Part shown: positions 36,401-46,985 of the stretch, piece after piece
Layout of the letters: each line of letters begins with the position of its first letter
Numbering within the stretch: the stretch's first letter is position 1
NCBI GenBank assembly: GCA_944474755.1
Contig: OX104111.1
Location: 101,919,178 to 101,983,177, forward strand
DNA from: Limnoperna fortunei
Lineage: Eukaryota > Mollusca > Bivalvia > Mytilida > Modiolidae
Direction: 5' to 3'
DNA length: 64,000 bases
Translations under genes and position numbers: made by a program
Notes under the pieces: model-generated
What the model saw: the letters and a program-made list of their open reading frames with translations, nothing else
What the model was told of the DNA's origin: nothing
The model's database searches: none

Positions 36401-39400
36401 TGAAAAGTGAAAAGTACAATCTTGAATTGCATACCCTTGAAACCTGTTGGTCAATGCTTGCCAGAGATCAGCTTCAAAATTGGCGACGAATTGATCTAGT
36501 GAAATATCTGATGAATGATGGAAGCTGACACTCAGTGTACCTCAGGACCAATAAAAAAATGAATTCATAATTATGTAGGAAATTTAATATCTAATGATAT
36601 AAAATCTACATAGACGTTTAATGCATTTTGGTAAGTTATGTTTTGTTTAATGAATTATTTTCAATTCCTATTATTTTGTTTATTCTTACTTCACTTGGTA
36701 AAAATCTTATTTTCTTTTTCAGACATAATGACAAACACCAGAAAATTTGCTTCATAAACATCAATTCTAATCACTATAAGTTATGATCATTTTATTTAAA
36801 CAATTTAACAATTTACACCTTTTGTACAATATAATTAGTTTATTTAATGTATACATAATCCACACCTCTAATGAAAACAATATATCAATACTTCTTTTAT
36901 TAGTAATAACATGAATAAGTCAAACTTTTCATCTACATTTTAAATTACCTCTTCTCCTTCAAAGGCTTGAACTGTTCTGTTTCAGGCACTTGTTGTTGTT
37001 CTGTTTCTGGTAACAGTTCTTGCTGTTTGGGTTCTCTACAATCAAGGCAGACCCATTCTATATGCAGATTGTCACGTACAGCTTGTCTGTTCTGGTCTCT
37101 GGTAACAACTGCAGAAATAATACATAAATATATAAATTCTTCCATATTTATAGTTAAATTAATTTAAGATCAGATTTATAATAAATTATAACATTAGCAT
37201 ATAACATGTAACATAACATTATAAAATAATAAATGAATCAGAAGAAAAGAACTCCAATTATTATCAAAGATAAATAAATGTTATACATGTACATGTTTTT
37301 GTATTGAAAGTGTAGGTGCACATTAATACCCTTAAAAATGCTTTTAAAGGGTAATAATAATTATTATACAATTACTACAATGTGAGAACTTACTGTTGTC
37401 ACATGTCCTATGATGCCACAGGGAACAACTTTCACACTGCAGAGCTTCCTGTCCTGGTCGCACTGTTGTCACTGCTCACATGTCCTATGATGCTACTGGG
37501 AACAGCTTTCACACTGCAGAGCTTCCTGTCTTGTCACTGTTGTCACATGTCCTATGATGCCACAGGGAACAACTTTCACACTGCAGAGCTTCCTGACTTG
37601 GTGGCACTGTTGTCACATGTCCTATGCTGCCACTGGGAACAGCTTTCACACTGCAGAGCTTCCTGTCTTGGTCGCACTGTTGTCACATGTCCTATGATGC
37701 CACAGGGAACAACTTTCACACTTCAGAGCTTCCTGTCTTGGTCACACTGTTGTCACATGTCCTATGCTGCCACTGGGAAAAGCTTTCACACTGCAGAGCT
37801 TCCTGACTTGGTGGCACTGTTGTCACATGTCCTATGCTGCCACTGGGAACAGCTTTCACACTGCAGAGCTTCCTGTCTTGGTCGCACTGTTTGACTGCAA
37901 CTGTCCTTTGACATTGTCGTAATGATAATATTTCCTTTTTATTATTTTCCTTTTTTCTCAAATTTCTCACTTATTTAACAGTTTGGGTTTGGGCCTTTTA
38001 ATCTTAATTAAAAAAATCAACTAGGATAAAGGCATAAAATACTTTCCTAGTCATTATTACAGCAACAAACAATATAACTATACAAACATAAAAATTAATT
38101 TGTTACTTTTTCAAAGGAATTTTAATGTCTCATTATCGATGACGATGTTATTATAACAGTAATATACTAGTAGGGTCCCACTATTTACTGACAAGAACCG
38201 TCAAGAACCAACAAGAAGTTATAATTACTGACAACGAGCATTTCTTCACCGCCAAGAAAGAAAAAAAGATTATTTGTTTTTATAATGATAAAAATAAATT
38301 TTAAATAAATGTTGTCATTGTTTTGTTGTAGTCATGTAGTGTATTATTATTTACCAACAAGAAAGGTAAATACTTGTTTCAAACAAAATGACTCTTTTTT
38401 GTAACTGTTATCTCTCTTATGCGATGCATTGTATCATTTCAGTATAAAAAGTGCCGAGTCATTTGGCTGTGGCTCAAAAGGAATGAATTCCCTTTTTATT
38501 TCTTTGCTAAAAAAGGCCATCAAAAATAGTTGGACATACATGTACTGATGATACATTTGACTGATCAGTAACTGTTGTACTATTTAAAGGTGGAAAATAT
38601 TCCAACCTGTCAAATTCTATTGACAGTAGATACATGTATGTCGACATAGACATGATAGAACAAATAATTTACCTTCACTTTTTTTTGTGAGGGTGTGAAT
38701 TTAGTCCCATTACTCGTAATGTAGCAGATGTTTTGATGAATGCGAGACAACTTCGACCGTGGACAACTAGCACCTTAATAGGACAACTCGGACCGTGGAC
38801 AACTAGTACCTTAATAGGACAAGTCGGACCGTGGACAACTCGCACCTTAATAGGACAAGTCGGACCGTATTATTCACAAACGGTTAGAATTGTCCTACAT
38901 GTATAATTTATTATGGTCTTTTGTTTGTTATTAATTGATGTTTATTTTATTAACTGTACAGCAATTGACCAGACTGAAGTTTGTTGTTTATTTGAAATTT
39001 TCCATACACAACATGTATATCAGAAAAGAAGTGAAAAAACAAAACAAAACAAAAAAAAAGCTTCAACATATATTTATTTTAACATAAGGAATGGTGATAT
39101 CATTTGAAATCATGCACAGAAGCTTCTTAACCAATTAAGTTTCACCAAATTCACTCCTATTTGAAAACACACAAGCTCATCAAATTCTTTCAGATCTTAA
39201 AATTATTTAATTATTATTAATTAAACAACATGATTATACTGATCACATTAATTGAAGCCACGATTATTAATGATAATTGTAAGGGTTTTTCATAATTGAC
39301 CCATTTCCAGTTGTACATGATTTATCTCCCTTTTCACTTCCAGTTAAAAAAACTATGGCTATCATCACTAAAAGATCGAGTATGTTATTGAAATACAGAT

Positions 39401-40820
39401 TTTGCATTGTTTTGTATTGTTTGTCTATGCCAATTAAATTTTCATCTAAATTAACCTCATTAGTAGATGTTACTATAGCCATAGGCAACAGGTGAGTTTG
39501 AATATAGGAACAGGGATGTCACTGGTAAGCTTGTTTAATCAAGCTATAAAACAGCTGGGGTTCTACCTTAAATTAGAATCAGGTAAATGGGGTAATAAAC
39601 GGTAATAAACATTGGTTAATTCATTAACAATCATGTTAACACAGCTGGGAGTTTTAATAACATCCTCACTCAGATTTCGACACCTGTCATCAACACAAAG
39701 CGTTACAATTTTTCAAAGACAAGTGTCCATTTCAAAAGTTTTAAACAGGATGTAGCCACAGTTTTTGGTACCAGAAGTGGGCACTTGGTGGCGTTTTTTA
39801 AATTGGAAAGTCGTCAATTCTTAAGATTTAATGTTGTTAATTGTGTTGCTTTTCTCATGATATATTATTATTGAGATTCAACATTAATATAATTAAATAT
39901 AATTTACATTTGAGTACAACAATTTCAATTATCTAGAACAAAATTATAAAGTTATATTGTGAAGTATTCTTAACAAGACTATTGTATTTAATACTTTAAT
40001 CCCAGTATTCAAAGAAATATATGCGGTCCAAGGTGTCCTATTTTCTACGGTCGGAGTGGTCCTTACTTTGGTCCGAGTTGTCCAGTTACCATTTTGATGT
40101 TTAAAAGTAGTTGCATATATAATCGATGTTGAAGTCGATGCCAATTTTACTCTTTGGAGGTGTTGAATGGTCTAATACCAGGTGCTGCATTGAATTTTTG
40201 GAAGGTGCAGATTTGACCAAGTGCTAAATTGATTGGCACTATATATTGTACATATACCTTAAATTTTGGACATCTTTTTCCAGCTCGGGTAAGAATATAT
40301 CTCCATCTTCATTTTGAACAATATTTTCATTAACATGTATAAGATCAAAAATTGAAGTATTAAATGTGATGCATTTCTTCAGGCTGTCCTTATATAAATT
40401 TTGATCTTCAGTTAAAGGACCGAAAATATTAAGTTCCTCAAAAATCATATTCAAAATGTCCAAAGGCGACGAATAGTATACTTCATTGTAAAATATCCCC
40501 AGAGACCCCAGACAATCTAGGTTCCAACGAGATGTTTTACTCGGTAACGAAATCAAATTATTTTGGTAGTAACTAGAATCTGTTTCACTTGTACTTGTTA
40601 ATGGTGAGTTGTTCGAAATTCTTTTTGCTTTTAGTTTTAACTTATTTCCCACTGCTGATGGTTCACATTCTAACGCATCTTCCCCAGGTAACTTTGACTC
40701 AAAACACACACATAATCTATCTATTGTCGGCGGGGAACAAGAAATAACAGCTTCATCCTCGTTCGATGCTTCAGAATCCGTAGTTATTGTTACGCAGTCT
40801 TCTTCTTTATAGAAATCCAT
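30252..40820 (-). CDS. Uncharacterised protein, 434 residues, 5 exons
   Basis: CDS exons in transcript order: 40820-40258, 33875-33708, 32714-32576, 31268-31032 and 30449-30252 (stop at 30252-30254). Lengths of 563, 168, 139, 237 and 198 sum to 1305 nt, with all phases matching (2,2,0,0) and all introns GT-AG. The N-terminal third is acidic and Ser-rich (MDFYKEEDCVTITTDSEASN), followed by a Lys-rich KLKLKAKR stretch that could be a nuclear signal. The centre is helical (EEFLIRVQLMISCSAAFLNG). The C-terminus has a basic KKVKKSNMVKPQQK stretch and then an ordered-looking region with YLAQHGGDLLVHRNIYGG and GTEVIFTVLKIKG. There is no signal peptide and no membrane segment. I do not recognise the family. 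The Met is the first plausible one in the exon, though an upstream in-frame part is possible. Confidence 0.72.
30590..30765 (-). mobile_element. Diverged SINE fragment in intron 4
   Basis: The reverse strand resembles the 3' two thirds of the SINE at 12712, with GAAAAATTACCGAAATTGC-like and AAAACTGGACATTGTGA-like segments and a worn GGTGTGCTTGACC region. Confidence 0.7.
31032..31268 (-). CDS. Unknown 434-aa gene, exon 4
   Basis: 79 codons in phase 0, from VKKVKKSNMVKPQQKEATG to LPGMMCIGTE. The acceptor is TTGCAG and the donor GTAAGG. Confidence 0.68.
32576..32714 (-). CDS. Unknown 434-aa gene, exon 3
   Basis: Encodes IPGSAKKNSMNFQTTTVESV and onward to CIVSVAA. The acceptor is ATTTCAG and the donor GTAAGT. 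Confidence 0.68.
32785..33016. mobile_element. Foldback element with about 60-bp arms
   Basis: Arms pair across CGAATTTTACTGCCGTTA, CGAAGTTA and TGATTTGTCGGATT, about 100 bp apart. A one-armed relative sits at 11990-12090, so this is a dispersed family. It lies between exons 2 and 3 of the unknown gene. Confidence 0.82.
33185..33378. mobile_element. Small CAG..CTG element, TSD ACCCT
   Basis: 194 bp with inverted ends CAGTGGCGTAGCTAG and CTAGTAGCTACACCACTG (imperfect), flanked by perfect ACCCT (33180-33184 and 33379-33383). No coding capacity. Confidence 0.85.
33708..33875 (-). CDS. Unknown 434-aa gene, exon 2
   Basis: Encodes DSSVSSNRVEEFLIRVQLMI and onward to EMCEILP. The acceptor is TTTTACAG and the donor GTAAGTG. 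The reading phase joins the 40258 exon across a 6.4-kb intron. Confidence 0.7.
34320..34800. repeat. Tandem repeat, about 3 diverged units of 150-180 bp
   Basis: Units share CATGCATGGTYACAGAGGAACTG-like blocks, CTAATCCARAAACTT, a GAGGTYAAGGTC block and GTCATGTACTATTCATCAGC. Looks like a dispersed mollusc repeat in intron 1. Confidence 0.65.
35300..35400. repeat. Short tandem repeat of a GGCACYTGGTA motif
   Basis: Four worn units of about 27 bp, each pairing a GCACTTGGTA-like block with TCAATTTGGC. The inverted counterpart lies at 40160-40235. Confidence 0.6.
35808..35982. repeat. 45-bp tandem repeat inside the MULE relic, 4 copies
   Basis: On the - strand each unit encodes CVFMTAIHTNNNVEG in frame. 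The copies are almost identical, with one VDW variant. The unit covers the conserved T-N-N-x-V-E-G motif, and the last unit continues into LHNRFK. Confidence 0.92.
37391..37893. repeat. 70-bp tandem repeat of the Zn-finger segment, 7 copies
   Basis: On the - strand each unit carries the EALQCESCSQWQHRTCDN segment. Five units are exactly 70 bp apart (37541, 37611, 37681, 37751 and 37821). The first two, near the donor, have small indels. Since 70 is not a multiple of three, successive units fall in different frames, so the amplified array cannot be one reading frame. Only the unit at the donor keeps GTAAGT. Confidence 0.9.
37900..38690. other. Intron 1, featureless stretch
   Basis: AT-rich sequence without exons that I can support. 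A short ACAAGAACC/ACAAGAAG cluster lies near 38190-38260. Confidence 0.45.
38745..38875. repeat. 36-37-bp tandem repeat, 3-4 copies
   Basis: Unit GTGGACAACTAGCACCTTAA followed by TAGGACAAGTCGGACC. An inverted, worn relative occurs at 40025-40090. Confidence 0.85.
40258..40820 (-). CDS. Unknown 434-aa gene, exon 1
   Basis: 187 codons plus 2 nt. It starts MDFYKEEDCVTITTDSEASN, is rich in Glu, Asp and Ser, and ends LPELEKDVQNL before donor GTATATG. The open frame extends 20 codons upstream of this Met to 40880, and an alternative start there cannot be excluded. Confidence 0.7.
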
Positions 40821-41408
40821 TATAGGATATATATTTTCTTGCCCTTTCTTCTGGTTACCTAATAGATACACCAAAAACACAATTATTAGAAAACCAGTCT
40901 TTATTTGTGGGAGATGCTAATCCGCAGAAAGAGCTTTGTTTATCTTGAGACATAATTACATGTAATTATATGTCTCTGTTTTATTCCAAATAATTTTGTT
41001 AATTGATCAGCATATCAATGCAATATAAACAGATTCTCAAAAATGATATACAGTTACACAATATAGATTACTTACATTTGTAAAAGTTGAAGGTTTTTTC
41101 CTCTTTTCCTATACAAAAATTAACTAGCATGTATATATTCCATATTTTATTGTCAATTTAATAACACACCTTGTTTTCATTTGAAAAAAAATAGAGAAAA
41201 TTGTCAACAGCTGAGCGGGCGGTTAAGGCCATTCGTTGGTCAGTCTGTGTCTATAGTTTTGACAAGAAACACCGTCACGTCATTTGTATCGTTGCAGAAT
41301 CTTCTAGACTTGTATATTATTTTTTGTTTATGCTTTTCGTCATGTTTGTCGATCCGATTGAAATAAATAACGTAAACAAGTCATAACATATTGATCTTAA
41401 ACTTTTTC
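40821..41408. other. Presumed upstream region of the unknown gene
   Basis: On the - strand this would hold the 5' UTR and promoter. I see no clear TATA box or initiator. The small + strand frames at 41181-41386 lack support. Confidence 0.4.
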
Positions 41409-41422
41409 ACTCCAACTGAACC

Positions 41423-41512
41423 TCACAAGTCAGCCCTCTAAGTCCACTGTTCCATCCACGAAACGGGTTTAGTGGACACATGTGGACACAGAAACCCCGA
41501 CTTGTGAGGATG
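41423..41512. mobile_element. Tiny foldback element, 90 bp, with 14-bp flanking duplication
   Basis: Ends pair (CTCACAAGTC with GACTTGTGAG). Perfect ACTCCAACTGAACC copies lie on both sides (41409-41422 and 41513-41526). Its reverse complement shares the first half of the 58-bp element at 28927, including GTTTCTGTGTCCACATGTG. Confidence 0.82.
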
Positions 41513-41691
41513 ACTCCAACTGAACCCAAATCTTTTATATTGCTGAGGAACCTATACACCTTAGTTATACTAGTCCCAGTATTGCTTCACAGTGTCACCA
41601 CGGTGTGAGTTCCATTCCCGCTGAGGGTTAGCAAAAATTTGACAGACTGAGTGTTAAAAATCTAATTCTAACAGTGTTGGGCTTTATTTGT

Positions 41692-41950
41692 TTTTTGTTT
41701 GTTTGTTTGAATGGTGTTTTAACGCCACTTTCAGCAATTTTTCAGCTATTACATGGCGTCCAGTTTTTATTGGGAGAGGAAGCCGGAGTACCCGGAGAGA
41801 ACCCCGACCTGCGGTAGGAAAACTTGTCATTTAAGATTGGAGTCGAGTACACCCTGCCTGCAGTGAGAATCCAACCCGCAATCTCATTGTTGACAGACCA
41901 CGTGATCAATAGTAAACGAACTACCTTGACCACTCGGCCACCGAGGCCCC
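41692..41950 (-). mobile_element. tRNA-derived SINE with 12-bp target duplication
   Basis: Reverse-strand copy, full length: GGGGCCTCGGTGGCCGAGTG head, B box, and a GTTTG-rich tail on the + strand. It is flanked by GGCTTTATTTGT at 41680-41691 and 41951-41962. The - strand frame at 41742-41933 is SINE sequence. Confidence 0.93.
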
Positions 41951-42549
41951 GGCTTTATTTGTAGACGTATATAAATATTTGATATTAACCCTGTATTTCT
42001 GATGTTTTAGAAATCCGCTGCATAGATATATTATATGGTTGTCACAATATATTCAGACATATAGACATATATTCTGGCATGGCCACTTAATTTAATTTAT
42101 ATATACCACAATTGAGACTCAGTTGAAAAGGCGTTATACGAGTGACAAACATGCCAGCAATTGGTTTTCATCTATCGAGTTTCGTGGAAATATCCTCATC
42201 TTCCCGTTCTAATTTTCACTTGATAAAACCCCGCGTGTTTGAAAAAGGTACCAAAAAACTTTAAAACCTTATACTTGTTCCACTTGAGAGCAAGCGAACG
42301 CTCATTTTTCTGTACTCTACATACTGAGTAACTCACGTGCAAAAAATGGCTTTTGATTCAGAAGCTCTCTGATAAATATCTAAGATAAATGTTCAAAATA
42401 AGATTCCTTGGTTAAAAGTAAGTTTGTATAATCGTTTTAGTTCAAGGCATTATGTCAAAAGTGGTCACAAAACCTCTATAAACGACCAGTACACTGAATG
42501 CTATTTTAAACATGCTAGCTTAAACTGTCTTCAGACAGGGCTACTAAAC

Positions 42550-45500
42550 GCGAGAGCTTACGACAGTGAGGGTAAGCACGCTACGACCGAGACTATCAAG
42601 GCTGTTACTACAGTGAGGGTAAGCACGCTACCAACGAGACTATCAAGGCTGTTACGACAGTGAGGGTAAGCACGCTACCATCGAGACTATCAAGGCTGTT
42701 ACGACAGTGAGAGTAAGCACGCTACCATCGAGACTATCCAGACTGTTACGACAGTGAGGGTAAGCACGCTACCATCGAAACTATCAAGGATGTTACGACA
42801 GTGAGAGTAAGCACGCTACCATCGAGATTATCCAGACTGTTACGACAGTGAGAGTAAGCACACTACCACCGAAACTATCAAGGCTGTTACGACAGTGAGA
42901 GTAAGCACGCTACCATCGAGACTATCCAGACTGTTACGACAGTGAGTGTAAGCACGCTACCATCGAGACTATCAAGGCTGTTACGACAGTGAGAGTAAGC
43001 ACGCTACCATCGAGACTATCAAGGCTGTTACGACAGTGAGAGTAAGCACGCTACCATCGAGACTATCCAGACTGTTACGACAGTGAGAGTAAGCACGCTA
43101 CCACCGAAACTATCAAAGCTATTACGACAGTGAGAGTAAGCACGCTACCACCGAAACTATCAAGGCTGTTATGACAGTGAGAGTAAGCACGCTACCACCA
43201 GGACTATCCAGACTGTTACGACAGTGAGAGTAAGCACGCTACCATCAAGACTATCAAGGCTGTTACGACTGAGAGTAAGCACGCTACCATCGAGACTATC
43301 CAGACTGTTACGACAGTGAGAGTAAGCACGCTACCACCGAAACTATCAAGGCTGTTACGACAGTGAGAGTAAGCACGCTACCATCGAGACTATCCAGACT
43401 GCTACGACAGTGAGAGTAAGCACGCAACCACCGAAACTAACAAGGCTGTTACGACAGTGAGAGTAAGCACGCTACCACCGAAACTATCAAGGCTGTTACG
43501 ACAGTGAGAGTAAGCACGCTACCATCGAGACTATCAAGGATGTTACGACAGTGAGAGTAAGCACGCTACCACCGAAACTATCAAGGCTGTTACGACAGTG
43601 AGAGTAAGCACGCTACCACCAGGACTATCCAGACTGTTACGACAGTGAGAGTAAGCACGCTACCATCGAAACTATCAAAGCTATTACTACAGTGAGAGTA
43701 AGCACGCTACCACCGAAACTATCAAGGCTGTTATGACAGTGAGAGTAAGCACGCTACCACCAGGACTATCCAGACTGTTACGACAGTGAGAGTAAGCACG
43801 CTACCATCGAGACTATCCAGACTGTTACGACAGTGAGAGTAAGCACGCTACCACCGAAACTATCAAGGCTGTTACGACAGTGAGAGTAAGCACGCTACCA
43901 CCGAAACTATCAAAGCTATTACGACAGTGAGAGTAAGCACGCTACCACCGAAACTATCAAGGCTGTTATGACAGTGAGAGTAAGCACGCTACCACCAGGA
44001 CTATCCAGACTGTTACGACAGTGAGAGTAAGCACGCTACCATCGAGACTATCCAGACTGTTACGACAGTCAGGCGCGTAGCTGCCTATACGCGAGTACGC
44101 AGCTGAATCCACATTATTTTGACAAAAAAAATTTTTTTTAGTAAAAAAGCTATTCATCTCCATTTTTATGCTAAAATAAATGGATTTTCGTTGGTCAAGA
44201 AAGCTCTCCGGAGGCCCCAAAACGCACCAAATTGCACCATTTATTTCAAAATTTTCAGGGGGGACATGCCCCCTGACCCCCCTAGATTATTTTGAATCCA
44301 CATTCTTTATAGGCTAGCTACGCGCCTGACAGTGAGAGTAAGCACGCTACCACCGAAACTATCAAGGCTGTTACGACAGTGAGAGTAAGCACGCTACCAC
44401 CAGGACTATCCAGACTGTTACGACAGTGAGAGTAAGCACGCTACCATCGAGACTATCAAGGCTGTTACGACCTAGAGTAAGCACGCTACCATCGAAACTG
44501 TCCAGACTGTTACGACAGTGAGAGTAAGCACGCTACCACCGAAACTATCAAGGCTGTTACGACAGTGAGAGTAAGCACGCTACCATCGAGACTATCCAGA
44601 CTGCTACGACAGTGAGAGTAAGCACGCAACCACCGAAACTATCAAGGCTGTTACGACAGTGAGAGTAAGCACGCTATCACCGAAACTATTAAGGCTGTTA
44701 CGACAGTGAGAGTAAGCACGCTACCATCGAGACTATCAAGAATGTTACGACAGTGAGAGTAAGCACGCTACCACCGAAACTATCAAGGCTGTTATGACAG
44801 TGAGAGTAAGCACGCTACCATCGAAACTATCAAAGCTATTACGACAGTGAGAGTAAGCACGCTACCACCGAAACTATCAAGGCTGTTATGACAGTGAGAG
44901 TAAGCACGCTACCATCGAAACTATCAAAGCTATTACGATAGTGAGAGTAAGCACGCTACCACCGAAACTATCAAGGCTGTTATGACAGTGAGAGTAAGCA
45001 CGCTACCACCAGGACTATCCAGACTGTTACGACAGTGAGAGTAAGCACGCTACCATCGAGACTATCCAGACTGTTACGACAGTGAGAGTAAGCACGCTAC
45101 CACCGAAACTATCAAGGCTGTTACGACAGTGAGAGAAAGCACGCTACCACCAGGACTATCCAGACTGTTACGACAGTGAGAGTAAGCACGCTACCACCGA
45201 AACTATCAAGGCTGTTACGACAGTGAGAGTAAACACGCTACCACCGAAACTATCAAGGCTGTTACGACAGTGAGAGTAAGCACGCTACCATCGAGACTAT
45301 CCAGACTGCTACGACAGTGAGAGTAAGCACGCAACCACCGAAACTATCAAGGCTGTTACGACAGTGAGAGTAAGCACGCTATCACCGAAACTATCAAGGC
45401 TGTTACGACAGTGAGAGTAAGCACGCTACCATCGAGACTATCAAGAATGTTACGACAGTGACAGTAAGCACGCTACCACCGAAACTATCAAGGCTGTTAT

Positions 45501-46985
45501 GACAGTGAGAGTAAGCACGCTACCACCAGGACTATCCAGACTGTTACGACAGTGAGAGTAAGCACGCTACCATCGAGACTATCAAGGCTGTTACGACTGA
45601 GAGTAAGCACGCTACCATCGAAACTATCAAAGCTATTACGACAGTGAGAGTAAGCACGCTTCCACCGAAACTATCAAGGCTGTTATGACAGTGAGAGTAA
45701 GCACGCTACCACCAGGACTATCCAGACTGTTACGACAGTGAGAGTAAGCACGCTACCATCGAGACTATCCAGACTGTTACGACAGTGAGAGTAAGCACGC
45801 TACCACCGAAACTATCAAGGCTGTTACGACAGTGAGAGTAAGCACGCTACCACCGAAACTATCAAGGCTGTTACGACAGTGAGAGTAAACACGCTACCAC
45901 CGAAACTATCAAGACTGTTACGACAGTGAGAGTAAGCACGCTACCATCGAGACTATCAAGGCTGTAACGACAGTGAGAGTAAGCACGCTACTATCGAGAC
46001 TATCAAGGCTGTTACGACAGTGAGGGTAAGCACGCTACTATCGAGACTATCAAGGCTGTTACGACAGTGAGGGTAAGCACGCTACTATCGAGACTATCCA
46101 GACTGTTACGACAGTGAGAGTAAGCACTCTACCATCGAGACTATCCAGACTGTTACGACAGTGAGAGTAAGCACGCTACCATCGAGACTATCAAGGCTGT
46201 AACGACAGTGAGAGTAAGCACGCTACTATCGAGACTATCAAGGCTGTTACGACAGTGAGGGTAAGCACGCTACTATCGAGACTATCCAGACTGTTACGAC
46301 AGTGAGAGTAAGCACGCTACCATCGAGACTATCCAGACTGTTACGACAGTGAGAGTAAGCACGCTACCACCGAGAATATCCAGACTGTTACAACAGTGAG
46401 AGTAAGCACGCTACCATCGAGACTATCAAGGCTGTTACGACAGTGAGAGTAAGCACGCTACCATCGAGACTATCAAGGCTGTTACGACAGTGAGGGTAAG
46501 CACGCTACCACCGAGACTATCCAGACTGCTACGACAGTGAGAGTAAGCACGCAACCACCGAAACTATCAAGGCTGTTACGACAGTGAGTGTAAGCACGCT
46601 ACCACCGAAACTATCAAGGCTGTTACGACAGCAAGCACGCTACCATCGAGACTATCCAGACTGTTACGACAGTGAGTGTAAGCACGCTACCACCGAGACT
46701 ATCAAGACTGTTTCGAGAGTGAGAGTAAGCACGCTACCATCGAGACTTTCAAGGATGTTACGACAGTGAGGGTAAGCACGCTACCATCGAGACTATCCAG
46801 ACTGTTACGACAGTGAGTGTATGCACGCTACCACCGAGACTATAAAGGCTGTTTCGACAGTGAGAGTAAGCACGCTATCACCGAGACTATCAAGGCTGTT
46901 ACGACAGTGAGGGTAAGCACGCTATCACCGAGACTATCAAGGCTGTTACGACAGTGAAGGTAAGCACGCTAGTCAACAAAGATGC
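42550..46985. repeat. 47-bp minisatellite, about 88 copies, with subtypes
   Basis: Unit GTTACGACAGTGAGAGTAAG followed by CACGCTACC, then either ATCGAGACTATCCAGACT or ACCGAAACTATCAAGGCT. The two main subtypes, plus ACCAGGACTATCC and AAAGCTATTACG variants, recur in repeated orders, so the array has higher-order structure. A 259-bp element interrupts it at 44070-44328. The 47-bp period drifts through all frames, so the short frames here are not genes. Confidence 0.97.
44070..44328. mobile_element. Small CAG..CTG element inside the 47-bp array, TSD ACAGT
   Basis: 259 bp with perfect 13-bp inverted ends (CAGGCGCGTAGCT and its complement). ACAGT is present at 44065-44069 and again at 44329-44333, while every other array unit has it once. 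It contains a GGGGGGACATGCCCCCTGAC stretch like its relatives. The - strand frame at 43966-44220 crosses the border and is not a gene. Confidence 0.95.

Larger units (their letters stand above)
35640..37894 (-). pseudogene. MULE transposase relic with a Zn-finger exon
   Basis: Fragments of a Mutator-like transposase, nested in intron 1 of the 434-aa gene on the same strand. In transcript order: a Cys/His finger split over two segments (LQCESCSLWHHRTCDN ending at a GTAAGT donor at 37393, then VTRDQNRQAVRDNLHIEWVC with CLDC at 37108-36949); a segment near 36490-36290 with FVANFEADLWQALTNRFQG and DCTFHFSKAVSAKF, the typical MULE D-F-E and C-x-F-H region; an exon from 36159 with YTDEHIVDAFLQLEE; then TNNNVEGLHNRFK, a MULE hallmark. 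Defects: a TGA (36010-36012) where the family has Trp, a frameshift before AQDILLQLRLLAEQKF, and loss of the catalytic N-terminal part. Two segments are tandemly amplified (see findings). Assigned from remembered family patterns. Confidence 0.75.

Noticed and set aside
37382..37894. 170-codon + strand frame
   Set aside because: Antisense shadow of the amplified finger segment. The meaningful reading (Cys and His spacing, splice donor) is on the - strand.
39267..39488. 73-codon - strand frame as an extra exon of the unknown gene
   Set aside because: The phase of exon 1 (2) joins directly and correctly to the exon at 33875, and no matching acceptor/donor pair is evident for this frame.
42550..46985. 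CRISPR-like or coding array
   Set aside because: Pure tandem 47-bp units with no spacers. The period breaks the reading frame each unit.
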